In this document: piece after piece, positions 9,612-22,369 of the stretch | Numbering within the stretch: position 1 is the stretch's first letter | Layout: each line of letters starts with the position of its first letter | NCBI RefSeq assembly: GCF_900107685.1 | Contig: NZ_FNRQ01000005.1 | Location: 186,001 to 250,000, forward strand | DNA from: Paraburkholderia sartisoli | Lineage (GTDB): Bacteria > Pseudomonadota > Gammaproteobacteria > Burkholderiales > Burkholderiaceae | Direction of reading: 5' to 3' | DNA: 64,000 nucleotides | The notes under the pieces: model-generated | Databases searched by the model: none | Seen by the model: only the letters and a program-made list of their open reading frames with translations | Told to the model about the DNA's origin: nothing | Position numbers and translations under genes: made by a program

Positions 9612-10763
9612 GTGCCCGTGGCAGAACGCACGCCAAAGGCGTCCCGAAGCATCATCCGTGAAGTGTTTGCGTTCGCGACGAAAGAACCGGTTCTGTCGGT
9701 TCTCGTCGTCGCGCTGATCGTTCTTCAGTGGCTGCATCCGCGACCATGGGCTTCGTTGCCGGCGCTCATCGACTGGCAGACCGTGCTGACGCTCGCTGGA
9801 CTCCTGATATTGACGAAGGCCGTCGAATTATCAGGATTCCTGCTCTGGATGGCGCACCGCGTCGTGCATCGCATTCATTCGGAGCGCGGCCTTGCGTTTC
9901 TGGTGGTCGGTCTTGCCGCCGCGCTTTCCACACTGCTCACGAATGACGTCGCGTTGTTCGTCGTCGTCCCGCTTGCATTGTCGTTGCACAAGCTGACGCC
10001 GCTGCCGCTCAAACGGCTCGTGATTTTTATCGCGCTGGCGGTCAATGCCGGTTCTATCCTGACGCCGTTTGGCAACCCGCAGAACCTGTTTCTCTGGCAG
10101 ACAAGCGGTGTGTCGTTCGGCGCGTTCGTACTGGCGTTGACGCCGCTTTGCGTCGCGTTGATGGTTGTGCTGTATCTGCTGGCCGCTGTCTTTTTCCGCG
10201 ACAAGGCGCTCGATTTCTCGAAGGACACCGAGCCGCATCCGGTAGATCGGCCCCTCGTGAGCGTCGCGGCCGTGCTGTTCGTCGCTTTCGTGCTGCTGGC
10301 GGACGCGCATCACGCCGCTATCGGCCTCGCGGGCATCGGGCTGGGCTTCCTGCTGTGGCGTCCCAGGGTCGTGTTGCAGATCGACTGGGCGCTGCTGCTG
10401 ATCTTCGTGTTCATGTTCATCGTGCTGCGCAGCGTCGCCGCGCTACCGTGGATACGCGAGATGATCGGCCGCTTCGATATCGGCGGTTCGCCGCTGCATG
10501 CGTACGCCGCCGGCGCAATCCTGTCACAGGGCATCAGCAACGTGCCGGCCGCGATCATGCTCGCCGAATTCACGAAAGACTGGCGCGCGCTGGCGTTCGG
10601 TGTCAGCGTCGGCGGCTTTGGCATCGCGATCGGATCGCTCGCCAATCTGATTGCCGTGCGTCTTTCAAACGAGCGCGGAATGTGGCTGCAATTTCACCTT
10701 TTCTCGATCCCGTTCTGGATCGTCGGCGGAGCAATCGGCGCGGGCCTTCTGTTGCATTTATGA
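9612..10763 (+). CDS. SLC13/ArsB-superfamily anion permease
   Basis: This is a 383-residue inner-membrane protein with about ten hydrophobic segments. It shows two signature re-entrant regions of the ion transporter superfamily: LLTNDVALFVVVPLAL followed by GNPQNLFLW, and SQGISNVPAAIMLAEF near the C terminus. E. coli YbiR and the CitMHS/SLC13 proteins have this layout. Substrate is unknown; an anion is likely. The start is uncertain between GTG 9612 and GTG 9618. It follows parB by 12 bp and may be read from the parAB transcript, although a functional link to segregation is not implied. Confidence 0.8.
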   Translation: MPVAERTPKASRSIIREVFAFATKEPVLSVLVVALIVLQWLHPRPWASLPALIDWQTVLTLAGLLILTKAVELSGFLLWMAHRVVHRIHSERGLAFLVVGLAAALSTLLTNDVALFVVVPLALSLHKLTPLPLKRLVIFIALAVNAGSILTPFGNPQNLFLWQTSGVSFGAFVLALTPLCVALMVVLYLLAAVFFRDKALDFSKDTEPHPVDRPLVSVAAVLFVAFVLLADAHHAAIGLAGIGLGFLLWRPRVVLQIDWALLLIFVFMFIVLRSVAALPWIREMIGRFDIGGSPLHAYAAGAILSQGISNVPAAIMLAEFTKDWRALAFGVSVGGFGIAIGSLANLIAVRLSNERGMWLQFHLFSIPFWIVGGAIGAGLLLHL

Positions 10764-10936
10764 GACGGCTGCCAGAGCGTTCTGGCGGGCGCTGGAGCGT
10801 CGTATCCGACCGTTCCGGACACCTCTGGTCCGGGGGCACCCCGGCCGCCTTACAGTTGTCGTGTCTCCCGCAGTAGACAGCCATTTCCCGCATGATGAAG
10901 GCGCGTTTCATGCAGGTTATTGGTCGACGTAAAGTC

Positions 10937-10965
10937 TTGAATTGCCTGCAACTATCGCTTACAAT
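10937..10965 (+). promoter_or_regulatory. Candidate sigma-70 promoter of the atp operon
   Basis: TTGAAT (10937-10942) and TACAAT (10960-10965) are separated by exactly 17 bp. The start of atpI is 79 bp downstream. This is the best promoter-like match in the 281-bp gap upstream of the ATP synthase genes. Confidence 0.65.
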
Positions 10966-11044
10966 CGCCCGGATTTATTTGCCAGGCAACCCCGTAAGCG
11001 GTGCGTAAGCTCGCGGGCTGAACAAGACTTTACGGAACACTGCG

Positions 11045-11587
11045 ATGGCGGCTCAATCGTCGGATCAGGCGCCCCACGAAGGGCACGACGAACACCGCGC
11101 AACGCATGCCGCATCCGGGTCTTCGGGGCAGCACGCAACGCATGACGAAGCGTGGGATGTTGAGCAGCAAGATAACAATATCGTTCCGCTTACGCGGACT
11201 GAAGCTGAGAAGCTGTTTGGTCCGGACGTGAGTCGTCCATCGCGCGTCACGCCTTTCCGGGTTGTGATGGCGCAAATGGTTTTGTCCCTGGGAGCAACGC
11301 TGCTGTGGTGGCTGTTTTACAAGCCGCCGGGCGATGCTGCGCTGTCTGCATTCCTGGGGGGAGCGATCTGCTGGGTGCCGAGTGCGATTTTCGCGGCACG
11401 TTTGAGAACATTGAGCGGCGCCGAAACGTCCATGAGCTGGATGATCGGCGAGGCGCTCAAGATGGGGGCGACGATTGCGATGTTCGTGGCTATCGCGTTC
11501 TGGTATCACGACGTACGCTGGATTCCGCTGCTCGTGACTTACCTGGTCGCTCTCAAGACGTACTGGATCGCGCTTGCCTGGCGGTGA
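11045..11587 (+). CDS. atpI: ATP synthase subunit I (AtpI-like assembly protein)
   Basis: The first gene of the ATP synthase operon encodes 180 residues: a His- and Gln-rich hydrophilic N terminus of about 70 residues, then four hydrophobic segments typical of AtpI (for example MVLSLGATLLWWLFY and GGAICWVPSAIFAARL). AtpI helps assemble the c-ring or supply ions and is poorly conserved. Position directly upstream of atpB supports the call. The hydrophilic N-terminal extension is longer than in E. coli AtpI. Confidence 0.88.
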   Translation: MAAQSSDQAPHEGHDEHRATHAASGSSGQHATHDEAWDVEQQDNNIVPLTRTEAEKLFGPDVSRPSRVTPFRVVMAQMVLSLGATLLWWLFYKPPGDAALSAFLGGAICWVPSAIFAARLRTLSGAETSMSWMIGEALKMGATIAMFVAIAFWYHDVRWIPLLVTYLVALKTYWIALAWR

Positions 11588-11730
11588 GGCACTGAACACA
11601 CGGCTGGCGCACGGCGTCAGCAACAGGCAGGCGGGTTCGACACGAATCCGCGCCGGCGTGTTCCCGCAACATGGCGTTGCGCCGGGAACAGCCTGGAAAG
11701 ATTTTCGACAATTTGGGTGGCATTAACGAT

Positions 11731-12582
11731 ATGGCAGCTAGCGAAGGCACGCGCGCTCTGGATCCGTCCGAGTACATCGCGCACCACTTGCAGAACTTTT
11801 CCACCGCGCACCAGACGTCGATTTTCGACATTCACGTCTGGAATCTGGACACCCTGTTCTGGTCGATCGTCTGCGGTCTGGCTACGATCCTGATCCTGCA
11901 TTTCGCCGCCCGCAAGGCGACGTCCGGCGTGCCCGGCCGTTTTCAGTGCGCGATCGAAATGCTGGTCGAGATGGTCGAGGATCAATCGAAATCGATGATT
12001 CACGGCTCGCGCACGTTCATTGCGCCGCTCGCGCTGACCGTGTTCGTCTGGGTCGCGCTGATGAACTCGCTCGACTTCCTCCCCGTCGACCTGCCGGGCC
12101 GCGTGATCGGCTGGCTGGGCCTTTCGGAAGTCATTCCGCACCATCGCATCGTCCCGACCGCCGACCTGAACGGCACGCTCGGCATCGCGCTCGGCGTGTT
12201 CGCGCTGATGATTTACTACAACTTCAAGATCAAGGGCGCCGGCGGTTTCGTGCATGAACTGCTGTCCGCGCCGTTCGGTGCGCATCCGCTGCTGTGGATT
12301 CCCAACCTTGCACTGAACATCATCGAGTTCGTCGCGAAAACGGTTTCGCTCGGCATGCGGCTGTTCGGCAACATGTACGCCGGCGAGCTGCTGTTCCTGC
12401 TGATCGCCCTGCTCGGCAGCATGTGGGGTTTCGGCGCGGACGCCTCGGTACTCGGCTTCATCGGCCACGTGATCGCAGGTACGGTGTGGTCGATCTTCCA
12501 CATTCTGATCGTTCTGCTTCAGGCGTTCATTTTCATGATGCTGACGCTGGTGTACATCGGCCAGGCTCACGACACCCACTAA
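11731..12582 (+). CDS. atpB: F0F1 ATP synthase subunit a
   Basis: Subunit a forms the proton half-channels of F0. The 283-residue protein contains the conserved [18 protein letters not shown] segment, whose Arg corresponds to E. coli Arg210 opposite the c-ring. The start at 11731 ([16 protein letters not shown]) is preferred over an in-frame ATG at 11671, because the upstream stretch lacks family similarity and falls in the spacer after atpI. Confidence 0.96.
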   Translation: MAASEGTRALDPSEYIAHHLQNFSTAHQTSIFDIHVWNLDTLFWSIVCGLATILILHFAARKATSGVPGRFQCAIEMLVEMVEDQSKSMIHGSRTFIAPLALTVFVWVALMNSLDFLPVDLPGRVIGWLGLSEVIPHHRIVPTADLNGTLGIALGVFALMIYYNFKIKGAGGFVHELLSAPFGAHPLLWIPNLALNIIEFVAKTVSLGMRLFGNMYAGELLFLLIALLGSMWGFGADASVLGFIGHVIAGTVWSIFHILIVLLQAFIFMMLTLVYIGQAHDTH

Positions 12583-12613
12583 CGTGGCGCGTCGATTAAA
12601 AGAATTGCTTTAG

Positions 12614-12934
<321 letters not shown>

Positions 12935-13070
12935 GGTTCCTCGGAAGTTTGCGCCTGATCTATAACGGATAGGGCGCAGGGCGGAACGGGTACCTGGGCG
13001 CTGATCGGACGAAAGTCGATGAGCGCCTTACCGTTTCAATTTCCGACATCGCAACGTTTAAGGAAACACC

Positions 13071-13541
13071 GTGAATCTCAACGCAACCCTGTTTGCGCAA
13101 ATGGTCGTGTTCCTGATCCTCGCGTGGTTCACGATGAAGTTCGTGTGGCCGCCGTTGATCAACGCCCTCGACGAGCGCTCCAAGAAGATTGCCGACGGTC
13201 TGTCTGCTGCCGAAAAGGGCAAGGCTGAACTCGAAGCCGCGCACAAGCGCGTCGACCAGGAACTGGCACAGGCACGCAACGATGGTCAGCAACGTATCGC
13301 TGACGCAGAAAAGCGCGCAGTATCAGTCGCAGACGAAATCAAGGCACAGGCACAGGCAGAAGCTGCCCGCATCATCGCGCAGGCCAAGGCTGACGCTGAA
13401 CAGCAAGTCGTGAAGGCCCGTGAAACACTGCGTGGCGAAGTCGCCGCACTGGCTGTGAAGGGCGCCGAACAGATCCTGAAGCGCGAAGTCGACCAGGCAG
13501 CTCACGCTGACCTGCTGAATCAACTGAAAGCCGAGCTCTGA
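13071..13541 (+). CDS. atpF: F0F1 ATP synthase subunit b
   Basis: The 156-residue stator protein has an N-terminal membrane anchor ([20 protein letters not shown]). A long charged, alanine-rich coiled coil follows, rich in [17 protein letters not shown] heptads. It starts with GTG at 13071 after an AAGGAAA site. The stop is two bases before atpH, so the stator genes b and delta are tightly coupled. Confidence 0.95.
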   Translation: MNLNATLFAQMVVFLILAWFTMKFVWPPLINALDERSKKIADGLSAAEKGKAELEAAHKRVDQELAQARNDGQQRIADAEKRAVSVADEIKAQAQAEAARIIAQAKADAEQQVVKARETLRGEVAALAVKGAEQILKREVDQAAHADLLNQLKAEL

Positions 13542-13543
13542 TC

Positions 13544-14083
13544 ATGGCCGAACTTGCAACCATCGCCCGCCCGTACGCAGAAGCGCTGTTTGGCGTGGCC
13601 GAAGCTGGTGACACCGCCGCCTGGTCCACGCTCGTGCAGGAGCTGGCACAGGTTGCGCGTCTGCCCGAAGTGCTGTCGGTCGCCACGAGCCCGAAAGTAA
13701 GCCGCGCGCAGGTCAGCGAACTGCTGCTGTCCGCGGTGAAGTCGCCGCTGAAGGACAACGCGCAGGCGAAGAATCTGGTGCAGATGCTGGTCGACAATCA
13801 TCGTCTGACGCTGCTGCCGGAAATCGCCACGCAGTTCGAAGCGCTGAAGAACGCCCGTGAAGGGGCGGCCGATGTGCTGATCGTCAGCGCATTTCCGCTC
13901 GAAGGCGCGCAGTTGAACGACCTCGTCGCAAGTCTCGAACGCAAGTTCAAGCGCAAACTGAAGCCGGCGGTTGAAACCGACGCGTCGCTGATCGGCGGCG
14001 TGCGCGTGACGGTCGGCGACGAAGTGCTCGATACCTCGGTCCGCGCGCGGCTTGCCAGCATGCAGACGGCTCTGACGGCCTGA
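13544..14083 (+). CDS. atpH: F0F1 ATP synthase subunit delta
   Basis: The 179-residue delta subunit links the b dimer to the top of F1. It begins [18 protein letters not shown] and ends with the family hallmark [20 protein letters not shown]. Length and position between atpF and atpA are standard. Confidence 0.96.
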   Translation: MAELATIARPYAEALFGVAEAGDTAAWSTLVQELAQVARLPEVLSVATSPKVSRAQVSELLLSAVKSPLKDNAQAKNLVQMLVDNHRLTLLPEIATQFEALKNAREGAADVLIVSAFPLEGAQLNDLVASLERKFKRKLKPAVETDASLIGGVRVTVGDEVLDTSVRARLASMQTALTA

Positions 14084-14141
14084 AGCGCGTAACGCGCTTG
14101 AGCGGCTGGCACGCAACAGAATTGACTATCAGGAGCGAATA

Positions 14142-15683
14142 ATGCAACTCAATCCCTCTGAGATCAGCGAGCTGATCAAGAGCCGGATCCAGGGCCTTGA
14201 AGCGAGCGCAGACGTTCGCAACCAGGGCACCGTGATCTCCGTGACCGACGGTATCGTGCGTATTCACGGCCTGTCGGAAGTGATGCAGGGCGAAATGCTC
14301 GAATTCCCGGGCAACACCTTCGGTCTCGCGCTAAACCTCGAGCGCGACTCGGTCGGCGCCGTGATTCTGGGTGAATACGAACACATTTCGGAAGGCGACA
14401 TCGTCAAGACGACGGGCCGCATTCTCGAAGTGCCGGTCGGTCCGGAACTGCTCGGCCGCGTGGTCGACGCACTCGGCAACCCGATCGACGGCAAGGGCCC
14501 GATCAACGCAAAGAAGACCGACGCAATCGAAAAGATTGCTCCGGGCGTGATCTGGCGTAAGTCGGTTTCGGAGCCGGTCCAAACGGGTCTGAAGTCGATC
14601 GACGCGATGGTGCCGGTTGGCCGTGGCCAGCGTGAGCTGATCATCGGCGACCGCCAGTGCGGCAAGACCGCAGTCGCTGTCGACGCGATCATCAACCAGA
14701 AGGGTAAGAACCTTTTCTGTATCTACGTCGCGATCGGCCAGAAGGCTTCGTCGATCATGAACGTGGTGCGCAAGCTCGAAGAAACCGGCGCGATGGAATA
14801 CACCATCGTCGTGGCCGCTTCGGCTTCGGAATCGGCTGCGATGCAGTACCTCGCACCGTACGCCGGCTGCACGATGGGCGAATACTTCCGCGACCGCGGT
14901 CAGGACGCGCTGATCGTCTATGACGACTTGACCAAGCAGGCATGGGCATATCGTCAGATCTCGCTGCTGCTGCGCCGCCCGCCGGGCCGCGAAGCTTATC
15001 CGGGTGACGTGTTCTATCTGCACTCGCGTCTGCTGGAACGTGCTGCTCGCGTGTCGGAAGACTACGTCGAGAAGTTCACGAACGGCGAAGTGAAGGGCAA
15101 GAGCGGTTCGCTGACGGCACTGCCGGTCATCGAAACGCAGGCAGGCGACGTGACCGCATTCGTTCCGACGAACGTGATTTCGATTACCGACGGTCAGATC
15201 TTCCTCGAAACCGACCTTTTCAACGCAGGTATCCGTCCGGCCATTAACGCTGGCGTGTCGGTGTCGCGCGTCGGTGGTGCGGCTCAGACGAAGGTCGTGA
15301 AGAAGCTGTCGGGCGGTATCCGTACCGACCTCGCGCAGTACCGTGAACTCGCTGCGTTCGCGCAGTTTGCATCGGACCTCGACGAAGCCACCCGCAAGCA
15401 GCTGGAGCGCGGCCGCCGCGTGACGGAACTGCTGAAGCAGCCGCAATATCAGCCGCTGCAGGTGTGGGAACTGGCTATCGCGCTGTTCGCCGCGAACAAC
15501 GGCTACCTCGACGACCTGGAAGTTGCGCAAGTGCTGCCGTTCGAAAAGGGCCTGCGCGAATACCTGAAGACGAAGCACGCTGACCTGATCAAGCGCATCG
15601 AAGACACCAAGGAACTCTCGAAGGACGACGAAGGCCTGCTGCACACGGCCCTCAAAGACTTCAAGAAGTCCGGCGCTTACTGA
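14142..15683 (+). CDS. atpA: F0F1 ATP synthase subunit alpha
   Basis: The 513-residue alpha subunit holds the non-catalytic nucleotide sites and contributes the arginine finger to beta. Walker [14 protein letters not shown] and the [19 protein letters not shown] segment are present. The gene follows atpH by 58 bp with an AGGAGCG ribosome site. Length is exactly as expected. Confidence 0.98.
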   Translation: MQLNPSEISELIKSRIQGLEASADVRNQGTVISVTDGIVRIHGLSEVMQGEMLEFPGNTFGLALNLERDSVGAVILGEYEHISEGDIVKTTGRILEVPVGPELLGRVVDALGNPIDGKGPINAKKTDAIEKIAPGVIWRKSVSEPVQTGLKSIDAMVPVGRGQRELIIGDRQCGKTAVAVDAIINQKGKNLFCIYVAIGQKASSIMNVVRKLEETGAMEYTIVVAASASESAAMQYLAPYAGCTMGEYFRDRGQDALIVYDDLTKQAWAYRQISLLLRRPPGREAYPGDVFYLHSRLLERAARVSEDYVEKFTNGEVKGKSGSLTALPVIETQAGDVTAFVPTNVISITDGQIFLETDLFNAGIRPAINAGVSVSRVGGAAQTKVVKKLSGGIRTDLAQYRELAAFAQFASDLDEATRKQLERGRRVTELLKQPQYQPLQVWELAIALFAANNGYLDDLEVAQVLPFEKGLREYLKTKHADLIKRIEDTKELSKDDEGLLHTALKDFKKSGAY

Positions 15684-15819
15684 TCCGCGGACCCGCAAGG
15701 CATAAACGGACCTTGAGGCGGCGCGGGCCGCAGGCAACTGAACCCGCGCTGCTTCGATCGCTTTGCATGGGACCCGGGTAAGCGCTGAAGCGCTAATTCG
15801 GGCCGACAAGGAGCAAGTA

Positions 15820-16710
15820 ATGGCTGGAATGAAGGAAATTCGCGGCAAGATCAAGAGCGTGCAAAACACGCGCAAGATCACGAAAGCGATGGAGATGGTG
15901 GCCGCATCGAAGATGCGCCGCGCTCAGGAGCGCATGCGCGCTGCTCGCCCGTACGCCGACAAGGTCCGCGACATCGCTGCGCACATGAGCCGTGCGAACC
16001 CGGAATATCGTCACCCGTTCATGGTGTCGAATGACGGTGCGAAGACGGCGGGCATCATCCTTGTCACGACCGACAAGGGCTTGTGCGGTGGTATGAACAC
16101 GAACGTGCTGCGCGCTTCGCTCCAGAAGTTCAAGGATCTGGAAGCCGCCGGCAAGTCGGTCGAAGCAACGGCGATCGGTACCAAGGGTCTTGGTTTCCTG
16201 AACCGTCTGCGTGCGAACGTGGTGTCGAATGTCGTCCATCTGGGCGACACGCCGCACCTTGAAAAGCTGATCGGCGCGGTGAAGGTGCAGCTCGACCTGT
16301 ACTCGGAAGGCAAGATTTCGGCGGTGTACCTCGCGTACACGCGCTTCATCAACACGATGAAGCAGGAGCCGGTGATCGAGCAACTGCTGCCGCTGTCGGC
16401 GGAAGACTTCGAGCGCAAGGACGAGAACGGCGAAAGCGCCACGCCGAAGACTTCGTGGGACTACATCTACGAGCCGGACGCGCAGGCAGTGGTGGACGAA
16501 CTGCTGGTGCGTTATGTCGAAGCGCTGGTCTATCAGGCCGTCGCGGAAAACATGGCGTCGGAGCAGTCGGCACGGATGGTCGCCATGAAGGCCGCTTCGG
16601 ACAACGCGAAGACGGTCATCAACGAACTGCAGCTTGTGTACAACAAGAGCCGTCAGGCAGCGATCACGAAAGAACTGTCGGAAATCGTCGGTGGCGCCGC
16701 TGCGGTTTGA
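15820..16710 (+). CDS. atpG: F0F1 ATP synthase subunit gamma
   Basis: The 296-residue rotor subunit begins [20 protein letters not shown] and ends with the conserved [21 protein letters not shown]. The ATG at 15820 after AAGGAGCAAG is preferred to an in-frame TTG at 15763 because family members start at this methionine. Confidence 0.97.
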   Translation: MAGMKEIRGKIKSVQNTRKITKAMEMVAASKMRRAQERMRAARPYADKVRDIAAHMSRANPEYRHPFMVSNDGAKTAGIILVTTDKGLCGGMNTNVLRASLQKFKDLEAAGKSVEATAIGTKGLGFLNRLRANVVSNVVHLGDTPHLEKLIGAVKVQLDLYSEGKISAVYLAYTRFINTMKQEPVIEQLLPLSAEDFERKDENGESATPKTSWDYIYEPDAQAVVDELLVRYVEALVYQAVAENMASEQSARMVAMKAASDNAKTVINELQLVYNKSRQAAITKELSEIVGGAAAV

Positions 16711-16786
16711 CCGTCATGGTCAACGCGGGCAGGCGCCTCACGGCGAGCCCCATCGAAACTGCGCCTTTGCGCGAGTGAAGAATTGA

Positions 16787-18199
<1,413 letters not shown>

Positions 18200-18289
18200 G
18201 GCTTGAGTGCAGGCAACGAGGCGCGGGTTTTGCGGGTATCACGGTAAAGACCGCGCCGAACGCATTACGCTCAACCAGGAATCGACACC

Positions 18290-18715
18290 ATGGCAACTAT
18301 CAAAGTAGACGTCGTCAGCGCGGAAGAGCAGATCTTCTCGGGTCAGGCGAAATTCGTCGCGCTGCCGGGCGAAGCGGGTGAACTGGGCATTCTGCCGGGC
18401 CACACGCCGCTCATCACGCGGATTCGTCCGGGTGCGGTGCGCATCGAGGCGGAAAACGGCGAAGAAGAGTTCGTGTTCGTCGCCGGCGGCATTCTTGAGG
18501 TCCAGCCGGGCGCAGTGACGGTTCTTGCCGACACGGCAATCCGCGGCAAGGATCTCGACGAAGCCAAGGCCGAAGAAGCGCGCAAGCGCGCTGAAGAGGC
18601 GCTGCAGAACGTGGGTTCGAACCTCGAATACGCTACCGCGCAAGCGGAACTCGCGTATGCGACGGCTCAGCTCGCTGCGATCCAGCGTCTGCGCAAGCTC
18701 CGCGGTCAGCACTGA
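18290..18715 (+). CDS. atpC: F0F1 ATP synthase subunit epsilon
   Basis: The 141-residue epsilon subunit has the N-terminal beta-sandwich ([19 protein letters not shown]) and a two-helix C-terminal domain that can inhibit ATP hydrolysis. It is the last gene of the operon; an intrinsic terminator follows 26 bp later. Confidence 0.96.
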   Translation: MATIKVDVVSAEEQIFSGQAKFVALPGEAGELGILPGHTPLITRIRPGAVRIEAENGEEEFVFVAGGILEVQPGAVTVLADTAIRGKDLDEAKAEEARKRAEEALQNVGSNLEYATAQAELAYATAQLAAIQRLRKLRGQH

Positions 18716-18740
18716 TCGCAACGCGACACGCAGTAGAAGT

Positions 18741-18771
18741 AAAAAAGCAGCCCCTCGTGGCTGCTTTTTTT
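18741..18771 (+). terminator. Intrinsic terminator of the atp operon
   Basis: AGCAGCC and GGCTGCT form a 7-bp GC-rich stem with a 6-base loop. A-run and T-run flanks extend the stem, and the right arm ends in seven Ts. It lies directly after atpC and could work in both directions. Confidence 0.9.
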
Positions 18772-18964
18772 ATCCTTCACTTGACGTTTACGGAAAGGTA
18801 AGCAGAATCGCAGGTTGATTCTTGCCGCCGGAGTCCGCAAGCGGCAGGGGCAAGAGCAAGGCTGCGGGTAACACTTGATGCCGCGCGGTCATCCGCCGGT
18901 GGCACAATCGGTTTCAAATTCATTTCAACCGGGCGACGACGCGTCGCTCACGGAGACAGACACC

Positions 18965-20695
18965 ATGGCAATCCAGACTGGAGGCGAGGGCGCACTTATC
19001 GAGCCGAAGGACAACCTGTCGTACGTCCGCGGCTCGACGGAGATTGCGCTGAGCGAGGCAACCGTCGGTGAGTTTCTGCTGGACACGGCGCGCCGCTTTC
19101 CCGACCGTCCCGCAGTGGTGTTCCGCGAGCAGCGCATCCGCTGGACGTGGAAGGAGTTTTCCGACGAAGTCGACATTCTCGCCGCCGGCCTGCTGACGTT
19201 GGGGATCGGGAAGGGTGACCGTGTCGGCATCTGGTCGCCGAATCGCGTCGAATGGCTGTTGACGCAGTTCGCCACGGCCCGTATCGGCGCGGTGCTCGTC
19301 AACATCAACCCGGCGTACCGCCTGGCCGAACTCGAATACGCGCTGAACAAGGTGGGTTGCAAGGCGATCGTTTCCGCGCACAGCTTCAAGTCGTCGATGT
19401 ATCTGGAGATGCTGCAGGAGCTCGCCCCCGAACTGGCCACGCAGGCGCCCGGCGAACTGTGCGCGGCACGTCTGCCGGAGCTGCGTTATGTGATCCGCAT
19501 GTGCGACACCGAAACACCCGGCATGCTGACGTTCTCCGACGTCATCGAGCAGGGTCGCGCTTCACTCGACGTCGCAAGGCTCGACGCGATCGGCGCCACG
19601 CTGTCGGCGCATGAGCCGATCAACATCCAGTTCACGAGCGGCACGACGGGCAACCCGAAGGGCGCGACGCTCACGCACAGCAACGTCGTGAACAACGCGC
19701 GCTACATCGCGATGGCCATGCGCCTGAGCGAGCACGACAGCCTGTGCATTCCGGTGCCGTTGTATCACTGCTTCGGCATGGTGCTGGCGGTGCTCGCGTG
19801 TGTTTCGGTGGGCGCGAACATGGTTTTCCCCGGCGAGGGATTCGATCCGCTCGCGACATTGTCCGCGGTCGCCGAGGAACAATGCACGGCGCTTCATGGC
19901 GTGCCGACGATGTTCATCGCCGAACTCGACCATCCCGAATTCTCACGCTTCGATCTGAGCCGCCTGCGCACGGGCATCATGGCGGGTTCGCCGTGCCCGA
20001 TCGAAACGATGAAGAAAGTGGTGTCGAAGATGCATCTCGGTGAAATCACCATCGCATACGGCATGACGGAAACGAGCCCCGTCTCGTTCCAGAGTTCGAC
20101 GGCCGACCCGCTCGACAAGCGCACGACAACCGTCGGCCGCATCCAGCCGCATCTCGAAGTGAAGCTTGTCGACGCGAGCGGCAACGTGGTGCCGGTTGGC
20201 GAAACCGGTGAGCTGTGTACAAAGGGTTACTCGGTGATGCTGGGCTACTGGGGCGATGAAGCCAAAACGAACGAAAGCATCGTCGAGGGATGGATGCACA
20301 CCGGCGATCTCGCGACGCTCGACGCCGAGGGTTATTGCAACATCGTTGGCCGTCTGAAGGACATGCTGATTCGCGGCGGCGAAAACATCTACCCGCGCGA
20401 AATCGAGGAGTTTCTGTTTCGTCATCCGAAGATCCAGAGCGTGCAGGTGTTCGGCGTGCCCGACCTGAAGTACGGCGAGGAAGTGTGCGCGTGGATCGTG
20501 CTGCGTCCGGGCGAGCAGGCCACGGCGGAAGAGGTGCAGGCATTCTGTCGCGACCAGATCGCGCACTACAAGGTGCCGAAGCATATCCGCTTCGTCGACG
20601 AGCTTCCGATGACGGTCACCGGCAAGGTGCAGAAGTTCGTGATGCGCCAACGGATGATCGAAGAGTTGAAGATCACCGCCGATAAAACCGCGTGA
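18965..20695 (+). CDS. AMP-binding acyl-CoA synthetase
   Basis: The 576-residue enzyme belongs to the ANL superfamily and should form an acyl-CoA from a fatty or related carboxylic acid, ATP and CoA. The P-loop [15 protein letters not shown], the A5 motif [12 protein letters not shown], the hinge [21 protein letters not shown] and the catalytic lysine in [10 protein letters not shown] are all present. It groups by eye with bacterial medium/long-chain fatty-acyl-CoA synthases rather than acetyl-CoA synthetase. I prefer ATG 18965 over an in-frame upstream codon at 18875. It is monocistronic, between the atp terminator and hairpins at about 20775-20857. Confidence 0.88.
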   Translation: MAIQTGGEGALIEPKDNLSYVRGSTEIALSEATVGEFLLDTARRFPDRPAVVFREQRIRWTWKEFSDEVDILAAGLLTLGIGKGDRVGIWSPNRVEWLLTQFATARIGAVLVNINPAYRLAELEYALNKVGCKAIVSAHSFKSSMYLEMLQELAPELATQAPGELCAARLPELRYVIRMCDTETPGMLTFSDVIEQGRASLDVARLDAIGATLSAHEPINIQFTSGTTGNPKGATLTHSNVVNNARYIAMAMRLSEHDSLCIPVPLYHCFGMVLAVLACVSVGANMVFPGEGFDPLATLSAVAEEQCTALHGVPTMFIAELDHPEFSRFDLSRLRTGIMAGSPCPIETMKKVVSKMHLGEITIAYGMTETSPVSFQSSTADPLDKRTTTVGRIQPHLEVKLVDASGNVVPVGETGELCTKGYSVMLGYWGDEAKTNESIVEGWMHTGDLATLDAEGYCNIVGRLKDMLIRGGENIYPREIEEFLFRHPKIQSVQVFGVPDLKYGEEVCAWIVLRPGEQATAEEVQAFCRDQIAHYKVPKHIRFVDELPMTVTGKVQKFVMRQRMIEELKITADKTA

Positions 20696-20833
20696 TCTGA
20701 ACGCAGCAGGGCGTCGCGCGCAAGCGCATGCGACGCCTTGCCGGAATCGTGTTCCTGGGACAACTTGATAGCTGAAACGTCCGCGAAAAACCGCTAAAAA
20801 AGCGGGACCAGACGTTTAGCCAGACGAAAAAAA

Positions 20834-20857
20834 AGCGGGCCTGGAGCCCGCTAAAAA
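20834..20857. terminator. Bidirectional intrinsic terminator
   Basis: AGCGGGC and GCCCGCT (20834-20840 with 20846-20852) form a 7-bp stem. A run of A precedes it and a TAAAAA follows, so on the minus strand it is a clean hairpin followed by eight Ts. On the plus strand it may assist the hairpin at 20775-20817 after the acyl-CoA synthetase gene. Confidence 0.7.
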
Positions 20858-20889
20858 CCACACGCTACGGGGTTAGCGCGAGGAGACCA

Positions 20890-21030
20890 ATGAAGGAACC
20901 TGGTGGGACGACGCACATCACGCCGACCACGGCCCCAGCAGGGATGCCCCTTGTCAGGGCTTCGGCAAAAGCCGACCGGCACGGTGCATCGTATCCGCTC
21001 ACACTACGCACCCAGCCACATCCGTGTTGA
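20890..21030 (+). CDS. Possible small protein of 46 residues, unknown function
   Basis: An ATG with a well-placed GAGGAGA site opens a 46-codon frame beginning MKEPGGTTHITPTTAPAGMP. It has no hydrophobic segment and no recognised domain. An overlapping 81-codon frame on the opposite strand (21110 to 20865) ends just before the minus-strand terminator. Base composition is less GC-biased than nearby genes. The region could instead encode a structured small RNA. I cannot decide among these; the call is tentative. Confidence 0.25.
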   Translation: MKEPGGTTHITPTTAPAGMPLVRASAKADRHGASYPLTLRTQPHPC

Positions 21031-21326
21031 AACCGTTGAAGGGCATTGTGGGCGAATAAGTCTGCTGGCGCGGTAACAAAGTGTTTCAGGTTGTAACGCC
21101 CGTCAGACAAGGCTTTGCGGGATTACTTTCCGATCCGAACTGTTCTAAATATTGCTTTAGCCGGTAGGAAATTCCGAACTCCGCGAACGTTGTCGATTTA
21201 CCCATACTGCGCTTTTTTATCGCGTGTTGGGAGCAGGGGATTTCCCGGCATTCGATGCCGCGCGCGATCATCGCGCAATGCCACGCCAGCAGACTTTTCC
21301 TCGTGATCTGCTGGCGTCGCCGGAAG

Positions 21327-22145
21327 CTACTTCAGCCACTTGTCCTGAATGGCCTGGTATTCGCCGGTTGCGCGCGCCAGATGCAGCCACTGATCGACGT
21401 ACTGCTGGAACACGACGTCGCCGCGCGGCACCATCCATGCCTTCTCACCGTACTGGAACGGCTTGTCCGGATGCACGGAGCATAACCCCGGGTTGAGCTT
21501 TTGCTGCAGCAAGGTTTCGGACGCATCGGTGACCATGACGTCGGCCTTGCCGGCCAGGATCTGCTTGAACACCGTCACGTTGTCCGGATAGACGGTCATG
21601 TTCGCGTGCGGGAAAAACTGCTTCGCGAAGCGCTCGTTGGTGCCGCCCGGATTGACGATCACACGCGTCGACGGCTGGTCGATCTGCGCGACGGTCTGGT
21701 ACTTGTTGACGTCGTCGCAGCGCACGATCGGCGTCTTGCCGTCGATCATGTAGGGCTCGGTGAAGAACGCGCGTTTTTGCCGGTCGAGTGTGGTCGAGAC
21801 GCCGCCGATCGCGACATCGCATTTCGCGACGAAGTCGTTCATCAGGTTCGACCACGACGTCTTCACGAATTCCGCCTTCACGCCGAGCGAGTGCGCGAGC
21901 GATTCGGCCATGTCGATGTCGATGCCCTCGAACTGGCCGTCTGGCTTGTAGAACGAATATGGCTTGTAGTCGCCGGTCGTGCAGGCGCGCAGCGTGCCGC
22001 GCGCGACGATTTCGTCGAGACGCGACCCCTGTGGCGTGGCGGCGGCGCTTACAGCGCTGTTCGTCTGGGCGGACGCCGGGCTCACGGCGCTCAGCGCGCC
22101 GGCGCAGATCAGGGCGCTGGTCCATGCGAGGGCGGTTTTGTTCAT
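21327..22145 (-). CDS. pheC: Periplasmic cyclohexadienyl dehydratase-like protein (PheC type)
   Basis: The 272-residue protein starts with a signal peptide (about 26 residues, ending ASAQ) and has the type-II periplasmic binding protein fold. Its text matches PheC of Pseudomonas aeruginosa closely: RLDEIVARGTLR, TTGDYKPYSF, SWSNLMNDF, INPGG-like VIVNPGGTNERFAKQFF, PDNVTVFKQI and NPGLCSVHPDKPF. PheC converts prephenate and arogenate to phenylpyruvate and phenylalanine in the periplasm. General amino-acid binding proteins share the fold, but the absence of permease genes nearby favours a solitary enzyme. A GAAGGAGA site precedes the ATG. Confidence 0.75.
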   Translation of the reverse strand: MNKTALAWTSALICAGALSAVSPASAQTNSAVSAAATPQGSRLDEIVARGTLRACTTGDYKPYSFYKPDGQFEGIDIDMAESLAHSLGVKAEFVKTSWSNLMNDFVAKCDVAIGGVSTTLDRQKRAFFTEPYMIDGKTPIVRCDDVNKYQTVAQIDQPSTRVIVNPGGTNERFAKQFFPHANMTVYPDNVTVFKQILAGKADVMVTDASETLLQQKLNPGLCSVHPDKPFQYGEKAWMVPRGDVVFQQYVDQWLHLARATGEYQAIQDKWLK

Positions 22146-22369
22146 CGAGTCTCCTTCGTTTGTCTGTTATTGGAAGTTAAACGCGGGTAAGGCCGTTGAT
22201 GATAGCCCGGCAATCCGGGCTTGATAAGAAGATGACTGCCGCCCGGTGAGGCACTGGATGGCACCGCTCGCGACCGGCGCCGCGGGCCAGCACACGAGCG
22301 CAACAGACCGCCGCGTTTATTCATCGCATCCCGCGCGATGCGGGCGGCGGTGTCCGGTAAAATGCCCCT

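Larger units (their letters stand above)
20696..21326. other. 631-bp intergenic region with hairpins and a doubtful small ORF
   Basis: No confident gene is present. It contains an imperfect hairpin (20775-20817) and a strong hairpin with A/T flanks (20834-20857), then about 230 bp where short open frames exist on both strands. The final 200 bp are AT-rich, as expected for regulatory DNA or old non-coding sequence upstream of nothing obvious; the next gene (21327-22145) ends there. Confidence 0.6.
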
